A stretch of DNA of 56,729 nt, taken from positions 1-56,729 of the forward strand of contig NZ_PZKN01000028.1 in assembly GCF_003046795.1 (NCBI RefSeq). Reading direction: 5' to 3'. Positions 37,831-47,243 of this stretch are shown piece after piece. A program made the position numbers and the translations under genes. The notes under the pieces are model-generated. The model searched no databases. It saw only the letters and a program-made list of their open reading frames with translations, and had not been told where the DNA came from. How positions within the stretch are numbered: the stretch's first letter is position 1; each line of letters starts with the position of its first letter. The stretch comes from Desulfonatronum sp. SC1 (GTDB taxonomy: Bacteria; Desulfobacterota; Desulfovibrionia; Desulfovibrionales; Desulfonatronaceae).

Positions 37831-39048
37831 TCAATCCCGCGCCCTGGGAAAAAACAGGCCGACCCGGGTTCCGTTGCCCGGTGAAGTCGTGATCTTCAGA
37901 TCGCCGCCGTGCAGGGTCATCACCCGCTGCGCGACAGCCAATCCCATTCCGGCCCCCACCGCCTTGGTGGTGAAGAACGGGTCGCGGACAAAGGAGAGAT
38001 CCTGCTCGGGGATACCCCGTCCGGCGTCGGTGACGCGCACCTCGATCATGTCCGCGGTTTCCCGGGCCTCGATGATCACGTTTCCATCCCCCGGACTCAT
38101 CCCGTCAGAGGCTTCAAAGGCGTTCTCCACCACGGCGTCCAGGGCCAAAGCCGCCAGCCCCGGGTCCGCGAAAATCGCCCAATCCGGAGAAGGCGACCTG
38201 GCGATTTGAAGCACTCGTCCCGGATGCGCGGCGTTATTGCCGACTCTCCGGACCGTCTCGCGCAGCAGGTCTTGTACGCCAAGACGTTGGAATGTTCCCG
38301 GCGTGATGGAAACGTACTCCCGGACGGCGGCGGCCATCCGCTCCAGACGCTGGGCCGACTCCATCACGCTTCGCAGATACTCCGCCACCTTTTCCGGCTT
38401 GTCCGTGTGCTTCGCGGCGAGCCCCGCGAACCCGCCGATGGTCATGATCGGGTTGCGGATTTGGTGGGCAATGGACAGGGCCAGGTTGTTCAGGCTGTCG
38501 GCCCGCTGCTGCTCGGCGAGACGCTTCTCTTCCAGAGCGGCCTTTTCCCGCTGGTGCATCTGGCGAAACTCGGTCATGTCCTCAACCAGGACGACCAATC
38601 TCCAGTCGTCCCCGCCAAAACGCAGGAACGAAGAGGTGATCTTCAAGAAAAACCTTTGTCCGTCCGGCCTCGCGTACCAGACCTCCCGGCTCTGCCGAAC
38701 CCGTCCCTCCTGAATCACGTCCAGGATCGCGTCGTTGAAATCGTTGTTCTCGGGATGGTCGATGAACAAAACGCTCCAGCCCTGCTCCAGCAGCGTGTCC
38801 CTGGAAAATCCGAGAATAGCGGCCAGAAGAGCGTTGACCTGAAAAACCCGTCCTTCCTTACCCACGATCATCAAACCGGCGGGCATGCTTTCCAGGACGT
38901 TTTCGACAACGCTCTCCCGGATCAACGCATTCGGATCGTTGTCCGAGACGACGCACTGCTTGCCGGATTCTTGCCAGACCTCGGAGGGAGACGTTTTCGG
39001 CTCCAAAAGGGATTTTCGAGAAGGAGGGGGCATCGGGTATTTCTCCAT
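37831..39048 (-). CDS. PAS-domain sensor histidine kinase
   Basis: 405 residues from ATG 39048 (MEKYPMPP). There is no membrane segment. A single PAS domain lies at about 50-165 (ESMPAGLMIVGKEGRVFQVN). It is followed by the HisKA-type box IAHQIRNPIMTIGG and an ATPase domain with VVENAFEAS, DAGRGIPEQD and GAGMGLAVAQ. It is the third soluble PAS kinase within 6.3 kb, and none has a response regulator beside it, so output is probably through distant regulators. Confidence 0.9.
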   Translation of the reverse strand: MEKYPMPPPSRKSLLEPKTSPSEVWQESGKQCVVSDNDPNALIRESVVENVLESMPAGLMIVGKEGRVFQVNALLAAILGFSRDTLLEQGWSVLFIDHPENNDFNDAILDVIQEGRVRQSREVWYARPDGQRFFLKITSSFLRFGGDDWRLVVLVEDMTEFRQMHQREKAALEEKRLAEQQRADSLNNLALSIAHQIRNPIMTIGGFAGLAAKHTDKPEKVAEYLRSVMESAQRLERMAAAVREYVSITPGTFQRLGVQDLLRETVRRVGNNAAHPGRVLQIARSPSPDWAIFADPGLAALALDAVVENAFEASDGMSPGDGNVIIEARETADMIEVRVTDAGRGIPEQDLSFVRDPFFTTKAVGAGMGLAVAQRVMTLHGGDLKITTSPGNGTRVGLFFPRARD

Positions 39049-39355
39049 TCGACTCGCCCTAAGACCGGCGACTTGGGGTAAGCCCGTCAAAAGCCGCGAT
39101 AAAGGTCGAAGTCGACCCTATATCGCAACCTCGGCGTTTGCCAAGACAATGCTTGGGGAACGTTAGATGAAGCATCCTCGAGCCTTCTTTGCGGAGCAGC
39201 GTCTTCATCAAAATTCCCGGGGCCATATGACGTTTCGAAAAACGACGTCTTGCCGCCCGCTTGCCCTCCAATCCCGCACGGTGTAGACAATTCCGGTTTT
39301 TGCCGTGCTCCGTAAACCGTTGCCGGCTGTATCCCTCTTTCCAGAACCAAATCGA
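39049..39355. other. Divergent spacer between kinase and TraB-family gene
   Basis: No gene is seen. It carries short dyads such as CCAAG...CTTGG near 39137 but no convincing sigma-54 or terminator signature. Promoters for both flanking genes must lie here. Confidence 0.4.
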
Positions 39356-40591
39356 ATGCATCAAGAATCATCTTCCCCGTCATCTCCCCCTGTCGAAGCG
39401 GCCGAAACGGATCAACAGGCCCAAGCCCTTGAACTTCCGTCCTGCGTGAAACATGTCCGGGTGGACGAGAGGAACGTGTATCTCGTGGGCACGGCCCATG
39501 TTTCCAAGCAGAGCGTGGAGGACGTCCGGACCACGGTGGAAATGGTCCATCCGGACACCATCTGCGTGGAACTCTGCCCGTCCCGGCATCGGGCCCTGAT
39601 AGACCGGGAAGGCTGGCGCAAGATGGACATCATGCGGGTGATCCGGGAACGTAAGACCCCGTTTCTGCTGGCCCAACTGATCCTTTCCTCGTTCTATCGC
39701 AAGCTGGGCGATCAACTGGGCATCCAACCCGGGGCGGACATGGCCGAGGGCGTGCGCCTGGCCAAGGAGACCGGCGCCCATCTGGTCCTGGCGGACCGGG
39801 AGGTGGAGATCACCCTGAAACGGACCTGGCGGCATCTTGGCTTTATTGAAAAGTTCAAAATGGTCGGGCAGCTGCTGATGGGCCTGATCTTTGCGGGCAA
39901 AATCGACGACAGCGTTGTCGAATCTCTGAAGCAGAAGGACCAGATGGAAATCCTGATGGACGCCTTCGCGGACGAATTCCCACAGGTCAAGCGGCGGCTC
40001 ATCGACGAGCGAGACCTGTTCCTGGCCCAGAAGATCCGCGAGGCCCCAGGCCAAACCGTGGTCGCCGTGGTCGGGGCCGGGCACATGGCCGGTATCGAAG
40101 CGCACATCCACCAGGACACGGAACTAGCGCCTCTGACGGTTCTTCCGCCCAAGTCCAGTGTCGGCTCATTCCTGAAATGGGCCATCCCCATCGCCATCGT
40201 GGTCCTGATCGCCTGGGGCTTCCTCAAGGAAGGCCAGGCCCACGCCATGGAGTCGGCCATCATTTGGGTCGCCCTGAACAGCGTCCTGGCCGGCCTTGGC
40301 GCTGTGCTGGCCTGGGCCCATCCGTTGACCGTGCTCACGGCCATGGTCGCCTCGCCGTTCACCAGCCTGAACCCGATGATTGCCGCCGGGTTCGTGGCCG
40401 GATTCGTCCAGGCCGTAATCCGCCGACCCACCGTGGCGGACCTGGAAGACCTGCCCCAGGCCATCACCTCACTGAAAGGCTTCTGGACCAACCCCTTGTG
40501 CCGGATTCTGCTGGTGGTCGCCCTGGTCAACCTGGGCAGCTCCCTGGCGGCCTTCATCTCCGGCGGCTGGATCGCGGCCCGGACGTTTTGA
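39356..40591 (+). CDS. TraB/PrgY-family membrane protein
   Basis: 411 residues from ATG 39356. The N-terminal TraB domain has NVYLVGTAHVSKQS, PDTICVELCPSRH and VVAVVGAGHM, the His- and Glu-containing motifs of the TraB/Tiki-like fold. The C-terminal third has about four membrane helices (around residues 275-410). Members act as membrane proteases or pheromone-inhibitory proteins (PrgY); the role in this lineage is unknown. A clean hairpin terminator follows three bases after the stop. Confidence 0.85.
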   Translation: MHQESSSPSSPPVEAAETDQQAQALELPSCVKHVRVDERNVYLVGTAHVSKQSVEDVRTTVEMVHPDTICVELCPSRHRALIDREGWRKMDIMRVIRERKTPFLLAQLILSSFYRKLGDQLGIQPGADMAEGVRLAKETGAHLVLADREVEITLKRTWRHLGFIEKFKMVGQLLMGLIFAGKIDDSVVESLKQKDQMEILMDAFADEFPQVKRRLIDERDLFLAQKIREAPGQTVVAVVGAGHMAGIEAHIHQDTELAPLTVLPPKSSVGSFLKWAIPIAIVVLIAWGFLKEGQAHAMESAIIWVALNSVLAGLGAVLAWAHPLTVLTAMVASPFTSLNPMIAAGFVAGFVQAVIRRPTVADLEDLPQAITSLKGFWTNPLCRILLVVALVNLGSSLAAFISGGWIAARTF

Positions 40592-40593
40592 TC

Positions 40594-40618
40594 AAAGGTC
40601 GCCACCCAGGCGACCTTT
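40594..40618 (+). terminator. Terminator hairpin after the TraB-family gene
   Basis: AAAGGTCGCC (40594-40603), 5-nt loop, exact complement GGCGACCTTT (40609-40618). The downstream T content is moderate (CTTTCTACTATTT). Confidence 0.65.
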
Positions 40619-40818
40619 CTACTATTTCGCTCCCTTCCAACCCGGCACGTATCCAGTCCGGTCCCGGACAATCATATCCCCCCACAGACATCCGCTGAAC
40701 CCTTTCCCGAGGGGGTTCAAGAAGCCATTATTTCCTGCTACGTCATTTCTTACATCAAACGTCTGGCCGCTCACATTGCGCGGTACCGCCCGCAACCATG
40801 TCAACGCACGGAGGTTTC

Positions 40819-41781
40819 ATGAAGATCAGCGCGGAGAAACAGAAGGAAATGCTCTGGACCATGCTTCTGTCCCGTCACTTTGAGGACGAACTGACGGAGC
40901 TATGCAAGATCGAGGGCAAGATTCCGGGGATGATGATCCTCAGCACCGGCCAGGAGGCCGTGGGCTCCGGGGCCTGCGCGGCCCTGGAACCGGAGGACGT
41001 GATCATCACCAACCACCGCAGCCACAATCACCTCCTGGCCAAGGGGGCCGACCCCAACACCCTGATGGCCGAAATCTACTGCAAGCGCACCGGCTGCAAC
41101 AAGGGCAAGAGCGGCACGCTGCATCTGGCCGTGCCCGAGGTCAACGCGCCCTGCACCTCCACCGTGGTCGGGGCCGGGCCGCCCATTGCCGTGGGTCGGG
41201 CCTTTGCCCAGCAGTACAAGGGCGAGCAGCGGGTCACGGTCTGCTTTTTCGGCGACGGCGCGGCTGCCGAGGGCTCGGTGCACGAGGCCATGAACCTGGC
41301 CGCGCTGTGGCGGCTGCCGGTGATCTTCATCTGCGAGAACAACGTCTACGCCGGGGCCCAGCGCTATGAAGAGCACGCCCCGAACCCGAGCATGGCCGAC
41401 CGGGCCTCGGCCTACGCCATGCCCGGCGAGGCGGTGGACGGCAACGACGCCCTGGCCGTGTACCAGGCCGTGCGGGAGGCCAGGGAGCGTGCATTGGCCG
41501 GGGAGGGGCCGAGCCTCATCGAGTGCAGGACCTACCGCTGCCGGGGCCATGGAGAAGCTGATCCCCAGCACTACCAGCCCAAGGAAGAGATCCGCGCCTG
41601 GAAGGAAAAATGCCCTATCCCCCGCCTGCGGGACGACCTCCTGGCCCAAGGGCTGATCACCGCCGCGGACGTTCAGGCAATGGACGACCGGGCCGAGGCT
41701 CTCGTGAAGGAAGCGGTCCGTTTTGCCGAGGACAGTCCGTACCCCAGCCCGGAGGAGGCGCTGGAGGATGTGTTCGCGTAA
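40819..41781 (+). CDS. TPP-dependent 2-oxo acid/acetoin dehydrogenase E1, alpha subunit
   Basis: 320 residues from ATG 40819, which has GGAGG five bases upstream; an earlier ATG at 40798 lacks one. Family segments include STGQEAVGSGACAAL, HRSHNHLLAKG and KGKSGTLHLA. The TPP motif begins GDGAAAEG at residues 145-152 and ends with NN at about 174-175. It most resembles AcoA-like alpha subunits. It pairs with the beta subunit just downstream, but no lipoyl E2 or E3 gene is nearby. Confidence 0.9.
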   Translation: MKISAEKQKEMLWTMLLSRHFEDELTELCKIEGKIPGMMILSTGQEAVGSGACAALEPEDVIITNHRSHNHLLAKGADPNTLMAEIYCKRTGCNKGKSGTLHLAVPEVNAPCTSTVVGAGPPIAVGRAFAQQYKGEQRVTVCFFGDGAAAEGSVHEAMNLAALWRLPVIFICENNVYAGAQRYEEHAPNPSMADRASAYAMPGEAVDGNDALAVYQAVREARERALAGEGPSLIECRTYRCRGHGEADPQHYQPKEEIRAWKEKCPIPRLRDDLLAQGLITAADVQAMDDRAEALVKEAVRFAEDSPYPSPEEALEDVFA

Positions 41782-41832
41782 CAGTCCGTTGACATGAAAT
41801 CCGAAGAAATTTTTGCCACAAGGAAGGACGCC

Positions 41833-42810
41833 ATGCAAAAATTAGGAATGGGACAAGCCGTGAACCAAGCCCTGCGGGAGGAAATGCACCGCGACCCCAA
41901 CGTGTTCATCGCCGGGGAAGGCGTGGGCGTGAGCATTCACTTGAACCCCATGTTTCCCACCCACGGCCTGTTGGAAGAATTCGGACCGGGGCGGGTCAAG
42001 GACACCCCGGTTTCCGAAGCGGCCATTGCCGGGCTGGCCGTGGGCGCGGCCGAGGCCGGACTGCGCCCGGTGGTGGAGATCATGTTCAACCCCTTTTTCA
42101 CCCTGGCCTCGGACATGATCGTCAACCACGCGGCCAAGCTGCGCTATCTGTCCGGCGGCAAATCTACTTTTCCCCTTGTGGTGCGCATGAAATCCGGCGC
42201 GGGATTCGGGGCCGGATGCCAGCATTCGCACAATCTTGAAGCCTGGGCGGCCCATTGCCCCGGCCTGAAGGTGGTCATGCCGGCCACGGCGGCGGACGCC
42301 AAGGGCCTGCTCAAGTCGGCGATCCGGGATGACAACCCGGTGATTTTCATCGAGCATATGGGTCTGTATTTCGCGCCCATGCCCGTGCCGGAAAACGACT
42401 ATCTCACTCCCATCGGCCAGGCCGAGGTCAAGCGGCCGGGCACGGACGTGACCGTGGTCACCTGGTCCGGGATGCTCGGCGTGGCCATGGCTGCCGCGGA
42501 AAAGCTGGCCCAGGAAGGCGTCAGCGTGGAGATCGTGGATCTGCGCACCCTGGTCCCCCTGGACAAGGAGACCATCCTTACTTCCGTGGCCAAGACCGGT
42601 CGGCTGGTGGTCCTGCACGAGGCCACCCGCACCGGAGGCTTCGGCGGGGAGATCGCCGCCGTGGTCATGGAGGAGGGCTTCAACCTGCTCAAGGCCCCCC
42701 TGCGCCGGGTCACCGGCCCGGACATCCCGGTCCCGGCCAGCCCGCCGCTGGAGCGGTTCTACATTCCAGACGACGAACAACTGATCACGGCCATCAAGGA
42801 GATTCTGTAG
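41833..42810 (+). CDS. TPP-dependent 2-oxo acid/acetoin dehydrogenase E1, beta subunit
   Basis: 325 residues from ATG 41833, chosen because AAGGAAGGA precedes it and the encoded start fits E1-beta proteins; ATG 41794, 12 bases after the alpha stop, would add 13 residues. Motifs include NVFIAGEGVGV, PVSEAAIAGLAVGAA, GGKSTFPLVVRM and the C-terminal EIVDLRTLVPLDKETI. It forms the alpha2beta2 E1 with the preceding gene. The next gene is a molybdoenzyme rather than E2. Confidence 0.9.
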   Translation: MQKLGMGQAVNQALREEMHRDPNVFIAGEGVGVSIHLNPMFPTHGLLEEFGPGRVKDTPVSEAAIAGLAVGAAEAGLRPVVEIMFNPFFTLASDMIVNHAAKLRYLSGGKSTFPLVVRMKSGAGFGAGCQHSHNLEAWAAHCPGLKVVMPATAADAKGLLKSAIRDDNPVIFIEHMGLYFAPMPVPENDYLTPIGQAEVKRPGTDVTVVTWSGMLGVAMAAAEKLAQEGVSVEIVDLRTLVPLDKETILTSVAKTGRLVVLHEATRTGGFGGEIAAVVMEEGFNLLKAPLRRVTGPDIPVPASPPLERFYIPDDEQLITAIKEIL

Positions 42811-42853
42811 CCGGTTTCCAGCCCCCCAAGCCCCCCAACCAACGGGAGGAACC

Positions 42854-45142
42854 ATGCGCATCAACAGACGGACCTTTCTGCACTACTCGACCCTGGTCGC
42901 CTCGTCCCTGGCCCTGAGCGGCCTACCCCTCTACGCCTACAACCCCCAGGCCGGGGCCGGACCCCGGGACGGGGTACGTCGCAGCTATTGCGGGTTGTGT
43001 CATCCGCGCTGCGGCACGCTGCTGCACATGAAGGACGGCAAGGTCTTCGAAGTCAGCGGGGACCCGGACCATCCGGTGACCCGGGGGCTGATCTGCGAGC
43101 GGGGCCTGCTCATGCCGGAGCATATCCATCACCCGGACCGGATCAATTACCCGCTGAAGCGGGTCGGAGCCCGGGGCGAGGGCAAATGGGAGCGGATTTC
43201 CTGGGATCAGGCCCTGGACGAGGTGGCCGCCAAGCTGAGTCGGCTGCGGGAGGCCCACGGGCCGGAAACCCTGGGCTTCACCCACGGCACCAGCCGGACC
43301 CATCACTGGGACTGCCGCCGGTTCTACAACCTCTTCGGCTCCCCCAACGTCTGCGGGGCGAACAACATCTGCATGTGCCCGTCCTACGCCACGGAGTTCG
43401 CCACCTACGGCGGCATGGCCCGGGGCAACGCCCGGCAGGCCAAGTGCCTGGTGGTCTGGGGCAAGGCCTCGGCCAATTCCTCGCCCATCCAGGCCTGGCC
43501 GGCCACCCAGCAGGCCAAGCGCAACGGGGCGACGATCATCGTGGTCGATCCCCGGGAGATCGAGGAAGTGGCCCTGGCGGACATGTGGCTGCAGATCCGG
43601 CCGGGCACGGACCTGGCCCTGATGCTGGGCTGGATTCGGCTGATCATCGAGGAGGAATTGTACGACGCGGACTTCGTGGCCCAGTGGACCGTGGGTTTTG
43701 AAGAACTGCGGGACGCGGTGCGGGAGTACACTCCGGAAAAGGTCAGCGAAATCACTTGGCTGCCAGTGGACAAGATTACCGCCGCGGCCCGGATCTACGC
43801 CACGTCCAAGCCGGCCCAACTGCCCTATGCCTACGGCCTGGACAAGCAGGGGATCAATTCCACCCAGTGCGCCCGGGCTCGGGCCATTTTGCGGGGCGTC
43901 ACCGGCAACCTGGAAATTCCGGGCGGGGAAACCTTTGGGCAGACCCCGGAAGTGGCCCGTGTGCGCGGGGAGTTCGACCTGGTGGCCGCCGAGGCCATCG
44001 GGCCGGAGCAGCGGGCCAAGCAGCTCGGCGCGGACACGTACCCCTTTTTCGGCTTCCCCGGCTGGGAGCGCAACCTGGCCAACAACCAGAAGCTGCCCAG
44101 GGGCCAGGTCAACCCGCCATCCATGTACCGGACCTGCGTGGCCCACATCCGGGACGTGTTCCAGGCGGCCATCACCAAAAAGCCCTATCCGATCACGGCC
44201 ATGCTCTCCGTGGCCAGCAACCCGATGCTCTCCTTTCCGGACCCGAAAATGGTCTTCAACGCCCTGACCGCCCTGGATCTGTACGTGGTCATGGAATACT
44301 ACATGACCCCCTCCGCGGCCCTGGCGGACTATGTCCTACCCTCGGCCACCACGGTGGAGCAGCCGGAGCTGTGGGTCACCGGCGGGTTCTGCATGGCCTG
44401 CCCTCCGGGCATCGAGCCGCTCTACGAACGCCGGGACACCTATCAGTTCTACCGGGGCCTGGGTCTGCGTCTGGGCCAGGAAAATGACTGGCCTTGGGAA
44501 AACCTGGAGCAGGCCTGCGATTTCCGTCTGGAGCCCACGGGCTTGACCTTCCAGGAACTGACCGCGCAATACGGCTTCTTCGGCACGCCGGAGTTCAAGC
44601 GCTACGAAACCTCGGGCTTCGGCACCCCTTCGGGCAAGGTGGAGCTGTATTCCAGCATCTTCGAGGAACTGGGCTGCGACCCCCTGCCCGCCTACAAGGA
44701 GCCCCTCTGGAGCCCGGCCGGGGATCCGGAGCTGGCCGAGCAGTTTCCGCTGGTCCTGATCACCGGCAGCCGGTTCATGCCCATGTACCATTCCGAGCAG
44801 CGCCAGATCGAGTCGGCAAGAAAGGTGAATCCGGACCCGCTGGTTCTGCTCCATCCGGAAACAGCCCAGGAGTTGGGCCTGGAGAACGATCAATGGGTGT
44901 CTGTGATCTCGCCCAAGGGCAAGATCCGGATGCGCCTGCGCACCTCCCCCCGGATCCACCCTAAAATGGCCGACGCCCAGCACGGCTGGTGGTTCCCGGA
45001 ACGCAAACAAGAACTTCCGGAACTGTTCGGGGTCTACGAATCCAACGCCAACGTGCTCTGCCCGCTGGAACCGGAACATTGCAGCCCGGAAATCGGCTCC
45101 TGGCCGCATTCGGCGTTGCTGTGCAGGGTTGAGGCCGCGTGA
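42854..45142 (+). CDS. Tat-exported molybdopterin oxidoreductase, acetylene-hydratase-like branch of the DMSO reductase family
   Basis: 762 residues, with GGGAGG before ATG. A twin-arginine signal (INRRTFLHYS) is at the N-terminus. The [4Fe-4S] site is Cys46, Cys49, Cys53 and Cys81. Segments WERISWDQALDE, RRFYNLFGSPN, ADYVLP and TPSGKVELYSSIFEELG closely parallel Pelobacter acetylene hydratase as I recall it. The Cys in ICMCPSY is the likely Mo/W ligand. The acetylene-hydratase catalytic Asp (CxxCD) is His50 here and that enzyme is not exported, so a redox role is more likely. No FeS or membrane subunit gene follows. Confidence 0.88.
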   Translation: MRINRRTFLHYSTLVASSLALSGLPLYAYNPQAGAGPRDGVRRSYCGLCHPRCGTLLHMKDGKVFEVSGDPDHPVTRGLICERGLLMPEHIHHPDRINYPLKRVGARGEGKWERISWDQALDEVAAKLSRLREAHGPETLGFTHGTSRTHHWDCRRFYNLFGSPNVCGANNICMCPSYATEFATYGGMARGNARQAKCLVVWGKASANSSPIQAWPATQQAKRNGATIIVVDPREIEEVALADMWLQIRPGTDLALMLGWIRLIIEEELYDADFVAQWTVGFEELRDAVREYTPEKVSEITWLPVDKITAAARIYATSKPAQLPYAYGLDKQGINSTQCARARAILRGVTGNLEIPGGETFGQTPEVARVRGEFDLVAAEAIGPEQRAKQLGADTYPFFGFPGWERNLANNQKLPRGQVNPPSMYRTCVAHIRDVFQAAITKKPYPITAMLSVASNPMLSFPDPKMVFNALTALDLYVVMEYYMTPSAALADYVLPSATTVEQPELWVTGGFCMACPPGIEPLYERRDTYQFYRGLGLRLGQENDWPWENLEQACDFRLEPTGLTFQELTAQYGFFGTPEFKRYETSGFGTPSGKVELYSSIFEELGCDPLPAYKEPLWSPAGDPELAEQFPLVLITGSRFMPMYHSEQRQIESARKVNPDPLVLLHPETAQELGLENDQWVSVISPKGKIRMRLRTSPRIHPKMADAQHGWWFPERKQELPELFGVYESNANVLCPLEPEHCSPEIGSWPHSALLCRVEAA

Positions 45143-45269
45143 TGGATCCTGAAGGGTGAGGCGAAGCGAGCAGTTTGAGCGCTTCCGTGAAGAAGCCTCC
45201 TCCGCGGTCACTTTCTTCGACTGTCCTGGCAATCGCTCTTCTCCCTGGCCAAAATGAGTTGGAAAAGAA

Positions 45270-45303
45270 AAAGGGTTGCAAGCGTGATTGCTTGCAATCC
45301 TTT
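45270..45303 (-). terminator. Terminator behind the tRNA-Glu 3' fragment
   Basis: AAAGGGTTGCAAGC (45270-45283) and GCTTGCAATCCTTT (45290-45303) pair with one wobble. On the minus strand the hairpin is followed by TTTCTTTTCC. It sits just past the CCA of the tRNA fragment, as for tRNA-Pro. Confidence 0.7.
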
Positions 45304-45312
45304 GATTTTAAT

Positions 45313-45357
45313 TGGCGTCCCCAAGGGGATCTCGAACCCCTATTACCGGCGTGAAAG
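45313..45357 (-). repeat. 3' fragment of tRNA-Glu (UUC): candidate island attachment site
   Basis: On the minus strand this reads as the 3' half of tRNA-Glu: loop CTTTCAC (anticodon TTC), stem GCCGG, T-arm around GGTTCGA, acceptor TGGGGAC, then G and CCA. Beyond the anticodon loop the sequence departs from a tRNA. The T-loop has one extra base, so it is not a working tRNA half. The fragment ends at the same place as the proven tRNA-Pro repeat. All accessory genes lie on the side where the rest of the tRNA would be. Confidence 0.75.
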
Positions 45358-45442
45358 AGGGAATTCTCGCTCATACACTTTTATAAACACCCTCAAATAC
45401 TTTGAAAATTTACTTTCACCTGGGTCATGGGGGGCACCTAGT

Positions 45443-46198
45443 TCACCTGGGGATGTGATCAATGATCCCCAAGGACTTGAACCGGTCCATCAATCGTTCA
45501 TGGTGCGAACCCGGCCAGAAGACCCGGTTGCATTGCGGACATTCAAAGAAGGAATTGTAATATCGCCTGGTCAGAGGTTCAAGGCGGTCCAAGACTTGCT
45601 CCTTGGATCGGGCATGGAGCCCACGGTTGCAGTACACGCAACGGGTGAACGGGCGCAGACAGGTTTTCAGATCAAAGAGTTCAAGAATTTCCAGAAGTTG
45701 ATCCCAAGGTTCTTGGAACCGGACAAGACGACCCCATATGATGCGGCTTCGCTTCAACAGGCGATGGTCCCGGCTCAACAGGATACGGCTTGTCCTATCT
45801 GAATCAGCCGCGATTTCGTCATCATCCTTCCCCTTGCAGTCCGCGGCATCCAGGCCGGCGACTCGCAGGAGCTTGGCCAATCGGTGAACATTTTCATCAA
45901 CCAGGAAAGCCACCTGGAGAAGGGGCTTTGGTCGCAGCAAGGTGGGTTGGCGAACGTCCCAGGGTGTTTCAACGGGGAACGCGTCCATGATCCGCCCAGG
46001 TCTGAGTCGGGCGTGAAAATCGACGGGAATACCATCCAGGTGTATTCCACCAATCTCGGTATGCGGGGGACCGTGAGCTTCAATGATATCCTTGACCGAG
46101 GCGTTGCGGTCTGGATTGAACATCAGTCGCCCGCCGCGTTTGGAGGCTGGAAGCAAATCCTGGAGAGTGCCGTGAAATCTGATCTTGGCCGTGGTCAT
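45443..46198 (-). CDS. Mut7-C RNase-like protein with N-terminal ubiquitin-like domain
   Basis: 251 residues. The first ~85 form a ThiS/ubiquitin-like domain (TTAKIRFHGTLQDLLP ... NPDRNASVKDIIE). The rest is Mut7-C: FLVDENVHRLAKLLRVAGLDA, then ILLSRDHRLL with acidic and basic residues of a PIN-like fold. A C-terminal zinc ribbon CVYCN ... CPQCNRVFWPGSHHER follows. The family is thought to be an RNase or RNA-binding module. First gene inside the presumed tRNA-Glu island. Confidence 0.88.
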   Translation of the reverse strand: MTTAKIRFHGTLQDLLPASKRGGRLMFNPDRNASVKDIIEAHGPPHTEIGGIHLDGIPVDFHARLRPGRIMDAFPVETPWDVRQPTLLRPKPLLQVAFLVDENVHRLAKLLRVAGLDAADCKGKDDDEIAADSDRTSRILLSRDHRLLKRSRIIWGRLVRFQEPWDQLLEILELFDLKTCLRPFTRCVYCNRGLHARSKEQVLDRLEPLTRRYYNSFFECPQCNRVFWPGSHHERLMDRFKSLGIIDHIPR

Positions 46199-46239
46199 GG
46201 GACATTTTGCACGCTTTTCTAATCAAGTAGGAGGAAAAC

Positions 46240-46587
46240 ATGAAGAAAATTGCCCTGTTCGTCTTCAACGGAGATCCGATGTGTTTCATCCATGTCCTTT
46301 TGAATGCCTTGGATATGCAGGCCAAGGGGTATGAGCCGAAGGTGATCATCGAGGGAGCCGCGGTCAAGCTGATTCCCGAGTTGGTAAAAACTGACAATCC
46401 CTTGAACGGATTGTGGCAAAAGAACCTGGCTGCCGGTCTCATTGAAGGGGTTTGCAAAGCCTGCTCCACCAAGCTGGGAACTCTGGAGGCCGCCAAAGAA
46501 CAAGGCTTGACACTCCTGGATGACATGTCCGGCCATCCCAGCATGGCCGGTTACCGTGACCAGGGTTTTGAAATCATCACCTTCTGA
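46240..46587 (+). CDS. DsrE-family-like small cytoplasmic protein
   Basis: 115 residues, RBS AGGAGG seven bases before ATG. It has a Rossmann-like DsrE/F fold: KKIALFVFNGDPMCFIHVLLNAL, then the helix LIPELVK and a Cys-containing segment GVCKACSTKLG. Proteins of this type often act in sulfur relay or are annotated only as cytoplasmic proteins. It diverges from the Mut7-C gene with 41 bp between them. Confidence 0.75.
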   Translation: MKKIALFVFNGDPMCFIHVLLNALDMQAKGYEPKVIIEGAAVKLIPELVKTDNPLNGLWQKNLAAGLIEGVCKACSTKLGTLEAAKEQGLTLLDDMSGHPSMAGYRDQGFEIITF

Positions 46588-46687
46588 GCGGTACTGACTG
46601 ATTCAGGTGGGCGCAATTTTTGGGATTCATGCCAATTCGTACCCCACACTACTCCAATGCTTTCTTGATTCCAAACGTTATTGAGGG

Positions 46688-47183
46688 TAGCAAGATCGCC
46701 TCATCGGCATGCCCAACCTCGCTTGGTTGATGCCTTCTCCGACCCTGGCCCAGGCAATCGACCCTCTCGCGATTGCACTCCGCCTTGGCCAGGGGGAGCC
46801 TGCTCCTCTGGAGGAACTGCGCAAGGAAATCATCGCAATCTGTGAAGAGATGCTCCGGTCCCTGGGACGAGCTGTTTGCTCATGCCGCACAGCAAAAGCC
46901 TGAACACCTCAATGACCTGGTACCGTACTGGGTGTATGACGAAGGCCTGGCCAGGATCGAACGACACATTTTCATGATCCCGTTTAGCAGGGAAATCGCG
47001 AAGCTGAAACAACTCAAAAAAGGTCTTGCCTTGTATCGCTTGGCCTTTGGACAACCGAGACAAGAGGATTTTATCGCATCGCTTGATGTAAAAGAAGATA
47101 ATTATGATACAATAGTTTTGGAAAGCATGATCTCTTTGGCTCCGAGGAACTATGAAATCTTGGGTAAAGTCCAGGATGCATAA
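46688..47183 (+). pseudogene. Frameshifted remnant, possibly the C-terminus of a SNF2-like helicase
   Basis: Two frames join at about 46860. The first gives RLIGMPNLAWLMPSPTLAQ ... EEMLRS. The second continues WDELFAHAA ... LYRLAFGQPRQEDFIASL. The FGQPRQED segment recalls C-terminal ends of large SNF2-type helicases found in defence islands. That is a recollection, not a proof. No ATPase motif remains, and a stop codon lies just upstream of the first frame. Confidence 0.5.
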
Positions 47184-47243
47184 TTAGATGAACAAGCATC
47201 ATCTCAAGTTATTATCGTTACATTATCACAACAATCAATAGAA

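Noticed and set aside
40764-40783. Sigma-54-like sequence before the E1 alpha gene
   Set aside because: GG and GC are 11 bases apart instead of 10, a spacing that normally abolishes function.
42854-45142. Calling the molybdoenzyme an acetylene hydratase
   Set aside because: The catalytic Asp after the second cluster Cys is His50 here and the protein has a Tat signal, unlike the cytoplasmic hydratase.
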